A program made the translations under genes and the position numbers. Of a stretch of 9,652 nt of DNA, positions 1 to 7,921 are shown in pieces; position 1 is the first letter of the stretch; each line of letters opens with the position of its first letter. This stretch comes from Bacteroidota bacterium (GTDB taxonomy: Bacteria > Bacteroidota > Bacteroidia > Cytophagales > Cyclobacteriaceae): contig JAEYXN010000125.1 of NCBI GenBank assembly GCA_023431285.1, positions 1 through 9,652 of the forward strand. The letters are read 5' to 3'. Under the pieces are notes generated by a model. That model worked only from the letters and a program-made list of their open reading frames with translations, searched no databases and was not told the origin of the DNA.

Positions 1-306
1 GGTCCCTGCAGGGTGGAAATGCCCTCCATTCAAAAGCTGTATGAAAGTGTTGATCCTGACAAGGTCGCATTTGTTATGCTAGCCGTCGATCAGAAGGATC
101 CGCACCGTAAGGTTGAGTCATACATCAAAGAAAAAGGCTTTACGTTCCCCGTCTATCTTCCTTCCGGTTCTCTTCCCCCGCAACTCCAGGTGAGTAGCAT
201 TCCCGCCACTTTCGTGGTTAACAAGGAAGGAAAAATCGTTTTCCGTGAGAAAGGCGCAGCGAACTATGGAACCGAGGAGTTCCGTGATTTTCTGATGGGC
301 CTGTAG
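1..306 (+). CDS. TlpA/ResA-type thioredoxin-fold protein, C-terminal part (5' end outside window)
   Basis: The reading frame is open from base 1, so the gene starts upstream and only 101 codons are visible. The first codons read G-P-C-R-V-E-M-P, which is the second half of a thioredoxin active site (W-C-G-P-C) followed by the usual helix with a conserved proline; the resolving cysteine is codon 3 (bases 7-9). The rest fits the thioredoxin fold: a strand (FVMLAVD), a helix rich in Lys/Glu, a cis-proline loop S-S-I-P-A-T-F (Pro at codon 68), and the final strand and helix (KEGKIVFREKG ... FRDFLMGL). The segment between active site and cis-Pro resembles TlpA/ResA thiol-disulfide oxidoreductases, which in Bacteroidota are usually exported or lipid-anchored and act on periplasmic disulfides. 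The GTG at 13 could be mistaken for a start, but it lies inside the active-site helix. The signal peptide and the first cysteine cannot be seen, so exact subfamily and location are inferred. Confidence 0.9.
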   Translation, partial: GPCRVEMPSIQKLYESVDPDKVAFVMLAVDQKDPHRKVESYIKEKGFTFPVYLPSGSLPPQLQVSSIPATFVVNKEGKIVFREKGAANYGTEEFRDFLMGL

Positions 307-517
307 AAAAGAACGCTGTTCACCTTAGCCAGGCAGCCACTGTTACCAAGAGGAAATAAGACGCCACTCACTTATCTGATCCAGGCTGGAAGACAAACTC
401 TGTCTGTGTCCTCCATAAAAGAAAAAGTTTTATCTTAAACCTTGATTCCTGATGTACCCGGAAGCAAGAGCGAATTCGTTATCACAAATGATTCTTAATA
501 AAACAACCTATACCTCT

Positions 518-1207
518 ATGAAAAACCTTCTATCGTTCGTCATGCTTGCCCTCATGACCATCCCAGCTATGAGCCAATGCAACGAATTTTTCCCCATGCG
601 CGAAAACGTGAAAGTGCATTATGATCACACCGATAAGAAAGACAAAGTCACGTTAAAAACGACGCAGATGATGAAGAACGTCTCGGGATCCGGAAACTCC
701 ATGCGTGGTATAATGGTGCAGGAAATGATTGACGTGAAAAAGAATGAAATTATCACTACCTCCGAAAGTGACTGGATATGCGACAATGGAACTGTCAGCT
801 TTCACGTGAACTCCATGTCGCATATGGAAGCAGCAGGCGCTGGCAATAATATGACGGTCGAAGTATCGGGAGACAAGTTTGACGTGCCTTCCACTTTTAA
901 GGTTGGTCAGGCATTGGACGACCTTACTTACACCGTCAAAATCATGATGGGTTCCATGACCATGATGAACCGAACCTTCACTGTTGCAGATCGAAAAGTA
1001 GAAGCGTTAGAAAGTGTCACCACTCCGGCAGGTACATTTGATTGTTACAAAGTCACATTTCTCACTTCATCAAGCGGAGGTATCGGAGCAGGTACAACGA
1101 AGTCTGCAGTATGGTACGCGAAAGACATCGGCCTCGTCAAGTCCGAGTTGTACTCTGACAATGGCAAGATTATGGGTAAGCAGATCCTTGCTAAAATTGA
1201 AAAGTGA
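518..1207 (+). CDS. Secreted TapB/DUF3108-like protein of unknown function
   Basis: The frame is open from an ATG at 452, but the ATG at 518 is preferred because it begins a clear signal peptide: M-K-N followed by a hydrophobic stretch ending A-M-S, then Q-C-N. No lipobox is present at that cysteine (M-S-Q-C), so a soluble periplasmic or secreted protein of about 210 mature residues is expected. The body is beta-rich and resembles small Bacteroidota proteins annotated as TapB family or DUF3108-like. Recognisable elements are an opening C-N-E-F-F-P-M-R-E, a central D-V-P-S-T-F-K-V-G-Q segment, a methionine-rich strand (I-M-M-G-S-M-T-M-M), T-T-P-A-G-T-F-D-C-Y-K, and a late V-W-Y-A-K-D-I-G-L-V-K motif. 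The mature part holds about 15 methionines, which I take as a family trait rather than proof of metal binding. No catalytic residues are recognisable and the function is unknown. The stop codon overlaps the GTG of the aldo/keto reductase gene by four bases, so the two are likely co-translated. Family assignment is from memory of motifs. Confidence 0.8.
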   Translation: MKNLLSFVMLALMTIPAMSQCNEFFPMRENVKVHYDHTDKKDKVTLKTTQMMKNVSGSGNSMRGIMVQEMIDVKKNEIITTSESDWICDNGTVSFHVNSMSHMEAAGAGNNMTVEVSGDKFDVPSTFKVGQALDDLTYTVKIMMGSMTMMNRTFTVADRKVEALESVTTPAGTFDCYKVTFLTSSSGGIGAGTTKSAVWYAKDIGLVKSELYSDNGKIMGKQILAKIEK

Positions 1208-2037
1208 GTACGACGAAAATTATGCAGAGGCCAATCCCTTCCACTGGTGAGTTACTCCCGGTAGTAGGCCTTGGTACATGGCAGACTTTTGATGTCCGTA
1301 CAAGCGAAGAGAAAGTACCCTTGAAAGAGGTGCTAAAGACACTGGTCGCTAATGGCGGGAAGGTTGTCGACAGTTCACCAATGTATGGTCGGTCTGAGGA
1401 AGTGACCGGTGAATTGAGCGAAGACGCGGGAGTAAATGATCAACTTTTCATTGCCACTAAAGTCTGGACGGCAGGAAAAGAAAGCGGCATCCAACAGATG
1501 AAGGCGTCACTGCGATTATTAAGACGTCGCAGGATTGAGCTCATGCAGGTTCACAATCTAACTGACTGGTCGACTCATTTATCGACGCTAAGAGAATGGA
1601 GAGATCAGGGCATCGTCAAATACATTGGAATTACCCATTACACAGAAAGCGCATATCCGCAGATTGAGAAGATTATGCGCGATGAGCCGATTGACTTCAT
1701 GCAGGTAAATTACTCACTTGGATCAACGCGCGCGCGGGAGCGGCTCTTTCCGTTGGCGATGGAAAAGAAGATTGCAGTACTCATCAACCGGCCTTTCGAG
1801 GAGGGCGCTCTTTTCCGACGTTTCAGGAACGAACCATTACCGGAATGGGCTAAGGAAGCGGACTGCGCAAGTTGGGGCAATATCTTTTTGAAGTTTATCC
1901 TGGCCCAACCTGCCGTTACCTGTATTATTCCGGGCACATCGAAGCCTACTCATCTTCTGGATAATCTGAATGCGGCAAAAGGGGTCCCGCCCAATCCCGA
2001 CATCGTTAGCAAAATGGAAGGGTTGCTTAAAAACTAA
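1204..2037 (+). CDS. Aldo/keto reductase
   Basis: This 277-residue protein is an NAD(P)H-dependent oxidoreductase of the aldo/keto reductase superfamily, a cytoplasmic (beta/alpha)8 barrel that reduces aldehydes or ketones. The full catalytic tetrad is visible: Asp56 and Tyr61 in V-V-D-S-S-P-M-Y-G, Lys86 in I-A-T-K-V, and His117 in M-Q-V-H-N. The N-terminal G-L-G-T-W strand, the K-Y-I-G-I-T-H strand, F-M-Q-V-N-Y-S, and the cofactor-binding I-I-P-G-T-S-K-P near residue 240 come in the expected order. Length is slightly short but normal for the compact bacterial subgroup. The GTG start at 1204 is chosen because it overlaps the upstream stop as GTGA, typical of translational coupling; an ATG at 1222 (residue 7) is an alternative that loses nothing conserved. 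No signal peptide or Tat motif is seen. Substrate is not predictable. Its pairing with a secreted protein gene may be only transcriptional convenience. Confidence 0.93.
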   Translation: MSTTKIMQRPIPSTGELLPVVGLGTWQTFDVRTSEEKVPLKEVLKTLVANGGKVVDSSPMYGRSEEVTGELSEDAGVNDQLFIATKVWTAGKESGIQQMKASLRLLRRRRIELMQVHNLTDWSTHLSTLREWRDQGIVKYIGITHYTESAYPQIEKIMRDEPIDFMQVNYSLGSTRARERLFPLAMEKKIAVLINRPFEEGALFRRFRNEPLPEWAKEADCASWGNIFLKFILAQPAVTCIIPGTSKPTHLLDNLNAAKGVPPNPDIVSKMEGLLKN

Positions 2038-2076
2038 CGCTATTTGCGTGATCCCGCCTGTCAGGTAGCCATTCCG

Positions 2077-2096
2077 TTCTTCCCGAAGAAATTTTG
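2077..2096 (+). terminator. Weak hairpin plus short T run after the aldo/keto reductase gene
   Basis: TTCTTCCCGAAGAA is a perfect inverted repeat (5-bp stem with a 4-base loop, or 6 bp with 2), followed by ATTTTG. It starts about 40 bases after the aldo/keto reductase stop and upstream of the candidate SusC promoter, where a transcription end is expected. The stem is short and A/T-rich and the T run has only four bases, so it would be a poor intrinsic terminator. Confidence 0.2.
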
Positions 2097-2115
2097 CCAT
2101 CCAAAATGAATCCTC

Positions 2116-2146
2116 CTTGCAGTTACTAGCGAAATCCTTAATTTTA
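2116..2146 (+). promoter_or_regulatory. Candidate Bacteroidota-type promoter for the SusC-SusD operon
   Basis: CTTG at 2116-2119 and TAATTTTA at 2139-2146 are separated by 19 bases. This resembles the Bacteroidota housekeeping sigma consensus TTTG - about 19 bases - TAnnTTTG, with one mismatch in each box. Transcription would start near 2152, giving a leader of roughly 110 bases before the SusC start at 2264. It is the best match I found in the 226-bp gap before the operon, but the consensus is short and AT-rich, so a chance match is possible. No ECF-sigma or repressor operator is evident. Confidence 0.35.
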
Positions 2147-2263
2147 GAATGTACGACCTTCACTCAGGATTCAGGTTCATTTTGTTGTTCCTCCGGGAAA
2201 CATAAAACATTAAGATGGGAGAAGCGCAGACGTTGACGGGATTCACAGATCTTACGAAAGTGC

Positions 2264-5200
2264 ATGAAGAAATTTTTACTCGGTGGAATACTATTCTTAG
2301 GATTCATATCAGCAAAGTCACAGGATTACACTGTCAGCGGTAGGGTTACTGCTGCGAAAGATGCCTCTGAACTCCCAGGGGTTAACATTCAGATTAAAGG
2401 CACCTCCCGGGGGACCATCTCGCGATATGACGGGACCTACAGTCTCGAGGTACGATCATCCCGCGATACACTGATCTTCTCCTTTATTGGGTTTCAGTCC
2501 AAACTGGAAATAGTCGGGCAACGAACTGTAATCAACGTTGGTCTGGAGGGAGAAAGTACAGAGCTCGCCGAGGTCGTGGTCACAGGGTTTCAGGAAGTCG
2601 AGCGCAAGCTTTTCACCGGTTCCGCCGCGACAGTAAAGATGGTTGACCTCCGTACCGGTGGTATGGCTGATGCCTCGCAAATGCTGGAGGGCCGCGTAGC
2701 TGGTGTTACCGTCGACAACGTTTCTGGTACTTTTGGAACCAATCCCAAGATCAGGATCAGAGGTAACACTTCTATTAATGGCGACACACAACCATTGTTT
2801 GTTGTAGACGGCGTTATCCTGGAAGACCTCAATCAACTAAATGCAGACGACATCATCACGGGTAACGCAAATACGCTTACTTCCTCCTCTATCGCAGGTC
2901 TGAATCCTGATGACATTGAATCACAGCAAATCCTGAAAGACGCTTCTGCGACAGCGCTCTATGGAACGCGCGCGAAGAATGGGGTCATCGTGATCACAAC
3001 AAAGAAGGGACGCAGCGGAGCCACGAAGGTTAATTACTCAGGAAACTTTTCCTTTCACCTTCGCCCCGATTACAGTCAGTTTGATATCCTTAATTCAGGT
3101 GATGAGATGTCCGTGTATCGCGAACTCTATGAGAAGGGACTTATCGATGTAACCACCGCAGTGAAAGCGCAAAATTATGGCGCGCTTGGTAAGATGTTCA
3201 ATCTGATCTCAGAACATGAATTGCCATGGGGACCGAACGGATCGTTGAACGAGGAGTTCCTCAATCAATATGAAAACGCGAACACGGATTGGTTCGATGT
3301 TCTGTTCAATGACTTTTCACTTCAACAACAACATTCCGTCAGCTTTACCGCTGGAAATGAAAAACACAACAGCTACTATTCAGCAAGTTACCTTCACGAC
3401 AACGGACAGTCTATTGCGGATAATGTTAAAAGGTATTCAGGCACTGCGAAGAACAGTTTTTTCTTCTCCGATAAATTTTCGCTTGACCTGAAGATCACCG
3501 GAAACTACAGGGAGCAGACCGCCCCGGGTACACAGAACCGTGACTTCGATCCGATTACAGGAAGATTCAAAAGAGATTTCGATATCAATCCATTGAGTTA
3601 TGCGCTGAATACCAGCCGATCCATCAGGCCATACGACAACGATGGAAATCTGGAATACTTTCGAAGGAACTATGCACCATTCAACATTATTGAAGAGCTT
3701 CGGCTGAATTCTATCAAGATCAGTGTGGCGGATCTTCTCTCGCAGGTGGACCTGAATTATAAAGTAAGGGATAACATCACATTGAGAAGCGCGATCCAGG
3801 GAAGATATGCGACAACCCGAAAAGAACATATCATTCACGAGAACTCCAATCAGGCTGAGGCATACCGGGCCAACCAGACACAATACATCCAGGATGCCAA
3901 TCCGTTGCTCTATGATGATCCTGATGATGGAAATCCAAACAAGATCATTGTACTTCCGGAAGGAGGATTCAACAATCTCAATCTTGATGAGCTAAGATAT
4001 TTTTACATGCGTAACAGCATAGACTGGGCGCATACCTTCAACGATGTCCACAAAGTGACTTTGCTTGCCGGACAGGAACTTAAGTACACCACAAGAAACA
4101 GCAAACGTGCCGATGGTATTGGAGTGGTTTATGAAAATGGTGGCGTAGTGAACACCACTCCTGAGATGATTGAATTTCTCAGCCGGCAAGGTATCAGCAT
4201 CTACGCTACGTCTGATTTCAGAGATCGCTTCGCAGGGTTCTTTATCAATGGCGGATACTCGTTCAATGACAAATATATCCTGAACGGAACTTTACGTTAT
4301 GATGGAACAAACCGACTGGGCAAAAGTCCCAATGCAAGGTATCTGCCTACCTGGAATATCAGTGGAGCGTGGAATATTGCTAATGAAGATTTCTTCAATA
4401 TAAACGCGGTTGACTTTCTGAAGCTTCGCGCAACGTACGGGCTGTCCGCCAATTTCGGACCCGCAACGAGCGCATTACTGAACGTAAAGGTAGGCATCAC
4501 CAAACGTCCTACCGACGTGGAAACGTTTCTGTACATCCAGAACCTCGAAGACCGTAACCTCACATGGGAAAAGCTGAAAGAGTTTAACGTCGGACTGGAC
4601 TTCTCATTGAACGATTCGAAAATTTCGGGTACGCTGGATGTCTATACCAGAAACTCCTTTGATCTCATCGGATTGATCCAGACCAGTGGTGTCGGAGGAA
4701 ATGCCTATAAGTCCGGAAACTACGCGGACATGAAATCGCAGGGAATCGAGTTTTCCATTAACACAAGGAATCTTCAGAGGGGAGACTTCTCATGGCTCAC
4801 CTCATTCAACATTGGGTACTCCCACGACAGGATCACCAGACTTGATTTCAACCCTCGTATCGCTGATGCTATTGCCCAGGGTGGCGCAGCTGTTCAGGGC
4901 GGTCCACGTCGCGGAGTATTCTCGATAGAATTTGCCGGTCTTGAAAATGGTATCCCTACATTTTATGATGCAAACAGAGAGGTGGTATACTACTTCGACC
5001 TTCAGGATAGGGAAAACATCTCGCAGATCCTGAAGTATGAGGGGCCTGCCGAACCCAGAGGCGCCGGCGGTTTTGCGAACATCTTCAACTATAAGAACTT
5101 TTCCCTGAACATATTCCTGTCTTACAAGTTCGACTACAAGATCCGCCTGGATGACGCGTTCAATCCACGCTATACAGACTTCAACTCTTTGTCGCGTGCC

Positions 5201-5572
5201 TTCGTCAATCGATGGGTAGTCAGTGGCGACGAAACTGTGACAAGCATTCCTGTTATTCTCGACAAAGGATATGTCGAGGGCGTGGATGCAGAACCCATCT
5301 ACGCGTATGATCTCTACAACAAGAGCACTGAAAGGATTGCAGACGGGACCTACGTAAGGATGAAAAATATCCGGCTGAGTTATGCAGTTCCAGGTTCATG
5401 GGCGAGAAGGATTGGTGCTTCTAATGCAGCGATCTCTTTTGAAGGTCAGAATCTGTTCCTGCTCTATTCAGACAAGAAACTGAATGGACAGGATCCAGAA
5501 TTCTTTTCCGCAGGGGGTGTGGCGCTTCCACAACCTCGTCTGTTTACCACTTCAATAGTTATAGGATTCTAG
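2264..5572 (+). CDS. SusC/RagA-family TonB-dependent outer-membrane transporter
   Basis: This 1102-residue protein is the outer-membrane channel of a SusCD importer, moving SusD-bound substrate into the periplasm using TonB/ExbBD energy. Visible domains in order: a signal peptide (residues 1-20, M-K-K-F ... K-S-Q); a carboxypeptidase-D-like beta domain (about 21-97: V-S-G-R-V, L-P-G-V-N-I, G-T-Y-S-L, F-S-F-I-G-F); a TonB box E-L-A-E-V-V-V-T-G-F at 100-109; a plug domain with R-I-R-G-N-T-S-I, V-V-D-G-V-I (180-185) and L-K-D-A-S-A-T-A-L-Y-G (224-234) leading to I-T-T-K-K-G (244-249); then a long beta barrel ending in I-V-I-G-F, with the C-terminal aromatic residue used for barrel assembly. No N-terminal STN signalling domain is present and no FecI/FecR pair lies in the window, arguing against transmembrane ECF-sigma regulation. 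An extended segment at about 186-216, between V-V-D-G and the N-P-D-D-I-E motif, is characteristic of a SusC subgroup. SusD follows after 10 bases. Substrate cannot be read from sequence. Confidence 0.97.
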   Translation: MKKFLLGGILFLGFISAKSQDYTVSGRVTAAKDASELPGVNIQIKGTSRGTISRYDGTYSLEVRSSRDTLIFSFIGFQSKLEIVGQRTVINVGLEGESTELAEVVVTGFQEVERKLFTGSAATVKMVDLRTGGMADASQMLEGRVAGVTVDNVSGTFGTNPKIRIRGNTSINGDTQPLFVVDGVILEDLNQLNADDIITGNANTLTSSSIAGLNPDDIESQQILKDASATALYGTRAKNGVIVITTKKGRSGATKVNYSGNFSFHLRPDYSQFDILNSGDEMSVYRELYEKGLIDVTTAVKAQNYGALGKMFNLISEHELPWGPNGSLNEEFLNQYENANTDWFDVLFNDFSLQQQHSVSFTAGNEKHNSYYSASYLHDNGQSIADNVKRYSGTAKNSFFFSDKFSLDLKITGNYREQTAPGTQNRDFDPITGRFKRDFDINPLSYALNTSRSIRPYDNDGNLEYFRRNYAPFNIIEELRLNSIKISVADLLSQVDLNYKVRDNITLRSAIQGRYATTRKEHIIHENSNQAEAYRANQTQYIQDANPLLYDDPDDGNPNKIIVLPEGGFNNLNLDELRYFYMRNSIDWAHTFNDVHKVTLLAGQELKYTTRNSKRADGIGVVYENGGVVNTTPEMIEFLSRQGISIYATSDFRDRFAGFFINGGYSFNDKYILNGTLRYDGTNRLGKSPNARYLPTWNISGAWNIANEDFFNINAVDFLKLRATYGLSANFGPATSALLNVKVGITKRPTDVETFLYIQNLEDRNLTWEKLKEFNVGLDFSLNDSKISGTLDVYTRNSFDLIGLIQTSGVGGNAYKSGNYADMKSQGIEFSINTRNLQRGDFSWLTSFNIGYSHDRITRLDFNPRIADAIAQGGAAVQGGPRRGVFSIEFAGLENGIPTFYDANREVVYYFDLQDRENISQILKYEGPAEPRGAGGFANIFNYKNFSLNIFLSYKFDYKIRLDDAFNPRYTDFNSLSRAFVNRWVVSGDETVTSIPVILDKGYVEGVDAEPIYAYDLYNKSTERIADGTYVRMKNIRLSYAVPGSWARRIGASNAAISFEGQNLFLLYSDKKLNGQDPEFFSAGGVALPQPRLFTTSIVIGF

Positions 5573-5582
5573 TATTGAGAGA

Positions 5583-7034
5583 ATGAATATAAAAACAATC
5601 TTATACCGGGTGATGGCCGCTCCGATGTTGCTGATTGCGGCGGCGTGTGGCGACTATCTTGAAGAGAACCCCGATAACCGGGTTGAAATCAATACGCTTG
5701 AGAAGGCGGCCCAGTTGCTCACCAATGCATACTCCGGCGCGGGTTACACATTCACGGAATGGATGTCTGACAACGTGAGTTTTACTACGGGCACAGTGAA
5801 ACTTCCGGAGCACAACCAATCTTATCTGTGGGAGGATGTCACCACCGACAACCAGGATACACCCACCTATTACTGGACCTCCACATATGACGCTATCGCG
5901 CATGCGAATGAAGTTCTCGCAGTGCTTGCGGACCTTCCCGGAGAACGCGCACAACGGCGCGCAGTGGAAGGCGAAGCGTTGCTGGCGCGTGCTTATGGAC
6001 ATTTTATGCTGGTTAACCTCTTTGCGAAACATTATGATCCGGAAACCGCTTCATCAGATCCCGGCATCCCCTATGTTCTCGAACCGGAAAGGGTTTTCCT
6101 GCAGACTTACAACCGAAACACAGTTAAGGAGGTCTATGATTATATCGAAGACGACTTGCGACGAGGACTTCGCCTGGTGGACGCAAGCTATTACAAGAAC
6201 TCCGGCAAGTATCACTTCACCAGGGAAGCTGCCCTGGCCTTTGCGTCGCGGTTCTATCTCTTCAAAGGAGACTTTGAAAGTTGCGTAGAGTACAGCACAG
6301 AGCTATTGTCCGATAACCCTGGAGTATATGTTAAGGATATTGAAAGATTGCTTGCCGAAACTGCCAATGGAAACGAGTTCATCAGCGCCTACAATTCTCC
6401 AACTGATCCAAGCAATCTTCTGATGGTACGTCAGGTAACAAACTTTCCTGTGAATGTAGGTTACTGGCCATCCCCAACGCTGGTTAACAACCTATACAAT
6501 TCAAATCCATGGTTTGAGGAAGATGTGCGCACCAGCAACGAGTACCCTATCTACCTTCGTGGAACCGGATGGGCTATTGCAAAGTATGAATTCCTCTTCG
6601 AGCGAAGCAGTCTTACTTCTAATGTGGGGCTCTATTACACTATCGCACCCGTTTTCCGTGGTGAAGAAGCATTGCTTAACCGTGCTGAGAGTTATCTCTA
6701 TCTGAATCAGTCAACAGCCGCGATCGCAGACCTGCAGGCATTTGTCGATCTCCGTTATTCGGATGACCCGACCGTTAATGTTAACACCCTGAAATCATTC
6801 TACCAGACGTCGAATGATCGTCTGGCTATTCTGGATTACATACTCGATGAAAGACGAAAGGAGTTCATGCATGAGGGCCTTCGTTGGTTCGACATTCGCC
6901 GCTATCAGCTTCCCGTGCTTCACTTTGATGAAGGGGGAATGCCTGTGACTTTGGATGGTGATGACGTCAGAAAAGTGCTTCAGATTCCGAAAGCCGCTAT
7001 CGATGTTGGAGGATTGGAACCGAACCCGCGATGA
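5583..7034 (+). CDS. SusD/RagB-family nutrient-binding lipoprotein
   Basis: This 483-residue lipoprotein is the partner of the preceding SusC: it caps the transporter on the cell surface and captures the substrate. The N-terminus is a lipoprotein signal (hydrophobic L-L-I-A-A-A then Cys22), followed by the SusD-like opening G-D-Y-L-E-E-N-P-D. Helical TPR-like segments follow, including the family hallmark Y-D-A-I-A-H-A-N-E-V-L and, around 130-145, E-G-E-A-L-L-A-R-A-Y-G-H-F. The C-terminal hallmark is E-R-R-K-E-F at 423-428 and G-L-R-W-F-D-I-R-R at 432-440, ending with an L-Q-I-P-K-A-A-I-D segment. Length is at the lower end for the family. The start lies 10 bases after the SusC stop with an AG-rich spacer. 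The stop overlaps the ATG of the metallopeptidase (ATGA), so translation is probably coupled. Two acidic residues at +4 and +5 after the cysteine (E-E) fit a surface lipoprotein. Confidence 0.96.
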   Translation: MNIKTILYRVMAAPMLLIAAACGDYLEENPDNRVEINTLEKAAQLLTNAYSGAGYTFTEWMSDNVSFTTGTVKLPEHNQSYLWEDVTTDNQDTPTYYWTSTYDAIAHANEVLAVLADLPGERAQRRAVEGEALLARAYGHFMLVNLFAKHYDPETASSDPGIPYVLEPERVFLQTYNRNTVKEVYDYIEDDLRRGLRLVDASYYKNSGKYHFTREAALAFASRFYLFKGDFESCVEYSTELLSDNPGVYVKDIERLLAETANGNEFISAYNSPTDPSNLLMVRQVTNFPVNVGYWPSPTLVNNLYNSNPWFEEDVRTSNEYPIYLRGTGWAIAKYEFLFERSSLTSNVGLYYTIAPVFRGEEALLNRAESYLYLNQSTAAIADLQAFVDLRYSDDPTVNVNTLKSFYQTSNDRLAILDYILDERRKEFMHEGLRWFDIRRYQLPVLHFDEGGMPVTLDGDDVRKVLQIPKAAIDVGGLEPNPR

Positions 7035-7921
7035 AACGACGACATTTTATGAAGAAAATATTAGCAAGTATACTCCTATTCACGTTCGTCGGGACAGTCC
7101 TGTTCTCTTGTTACGATGAAGACAAACTGAACCTTCCGGTAAAAGAGGCAGAGCCTTCTGAGGACGAAATAGATATTTATATTCAGGATAACTTCACCGA
7201 TCTTCTTGGCGTGGCTGTGCGATATAAATTCGTAGACCGCTATATGGACCCGACCAAGAGAGTTACGCCGCCACGCCGCTCTGTGGTCATCCCGATGCTG
7301 GATTTTCTGGACTCACTGTGGATTGGGCCTTATTATGAAATTGCCAATGGTGCGGAATTCTTCGAGGATCATGTTCCCGCCGAAGTGGTGTTGATCGGGT
7401 CTTCCATATTCAACGACGACGGAACGGTCACCCTTGGGACCGCTGACGCCGGCGCGAGAATTACTCTCACCGAAGTGAATGACATTGACATCACCAATAA
7501 AGACTGGATCCTGCGTCAGCTCGGAACGATATATCATGAGTTCGCGCACATCGTCCATCAACGTTATGCGCTGCCGCCAAACTTTGAAACCATTTCACCT
7601 GATGGCTATACGTCATCAGGCTCATGGTATACGCTCACCGATGATGAAGCATTGCGCAGAGGATTCGTTTCTCCGTACGCCACCAGTTCCTACAACGAAG
7701 ATTTCGCTGAATTTGTGGCGTTCCTTCTCTTCGAAGAAGACTTCTACGACATCTATCTTAACGATGAAACTAACTGCACTACCGAGGCTTGTTCCATGAG
7801 AAATGAAGGTCGTGCGAGATTGAGAAAAAAGTATAATGCTATCATTGCCCATTACAAGCAATACACAGGAATAGATTTGCTTGCGCTGCGGGAAGAAGTA
7901 CAGAAAAGACTGACTAAATGA
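7031..7921 (+). CDS. SusCD-associated zinc metallopeptidase lipoprotein (Peptidase_Mx1-like)
   Basis: This 296-residue protein appears to be a surface lipoprotein with a zinc peptidase fold. The signal sequence ends in L-F-S-C with Cys27 as the lipidated residue, followed by Y-D-E-D. The HExxH zinc motif is H169-E170-F-A-H173 in I-Y-H-E-F-A-H-I-V-H-Q; a likely third ligand is a glutamate in N-E-D-F-A-E-F (E223 or E227), about 50 residues later, as in gluzincin-type enzymes. The overall pattern matches the lipoproteins known as substrate import-associated zinc metallohydrolases, or putative zinc-binding metallopeptidase, found beside SusC/SusD pairs. A C-x4-C pair (Cys249, Cys254) near the C-terminus could form a disulfide. 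The start at 7031 overlaps the SusD stop as ATGA; an internal ATG at 7049 gives a shorter signal peptide and cannot be excluded. Inferred role: cutting a peptide bond, or another hydrolysable bond, in substrate before or during SusCD uptake. Activity is not demonstrated from sequence alone. Confidence 0.9.
   Translation: MKRRHFMKKILASILLFTFVGTVLFSCYDEDKLNLPVKEAEPSEDEIDIYIQDNFTDLLGVAVRYKFVDRYMDPTKRVTPPRRSVVIPMLDFLDSLWIGPYYEIANGAEFFEDHVPAEVVLIGSSIFNDDGTVTLGTADAGARITLTEVNDIDITNKDWILRQLGTIYHEFAHIVHQRYALPPNFETISPDGYTSSGSWYTLTDDEALRRGFVSPYATSSYNEDFAEFVAFLLFEEDFYDIYLNDETNCTTEACSMRNEGRARLRKKYNAIIAHYKQYTGIDLLALREEVQKRLTK

Noticed and set aside
452..517. Upstream extension of the TapB-like gene from ATG 452 or ATG 488
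   Set aside because: The extra 10-22 residues are hydrophilic and would bury the clear signal peptide starting at ATG 518.
307..517. Gap of about 210 bp between the thioredoxin-fold gene and the TapB-like gene; includes AGACA-AACTC-TGTCT (391-405)
   Set aside because: The inverted repeat has only five pairs and no T run, so it is not a credible terminator. TATCTTAA at 431-438 and TAAACCTTG at 436-444 match the Bacteroidota -7 box poorly and have no -33 box at the right distance. I see no RNA gene or small coding region.
518..1207. Methionine-rich TapB-like protein as a copper-binding protein
   Set aside because: The methionines are spread over beta strands rather than in Met-x-x-Met or His/Met clusters typical of copper proteins, and I recall related family members having the same composition.
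2233..2263. TTGACG followed by TACGAA just before the SusC start, resembling an E. coli-type promoter
   Set aside because: The spacing is 14 bases, the second box is poor, transcription would start inside the coding region, and this is not the promoter type used by this phylum.
5601..6032. Minus-strand open frame of 143 codons and similar antisense frames within the SusC and SusD genes
   Set aside because: They are fully inside strongly supported genes, show no signal peptide or family motifs, and are expected shadows.
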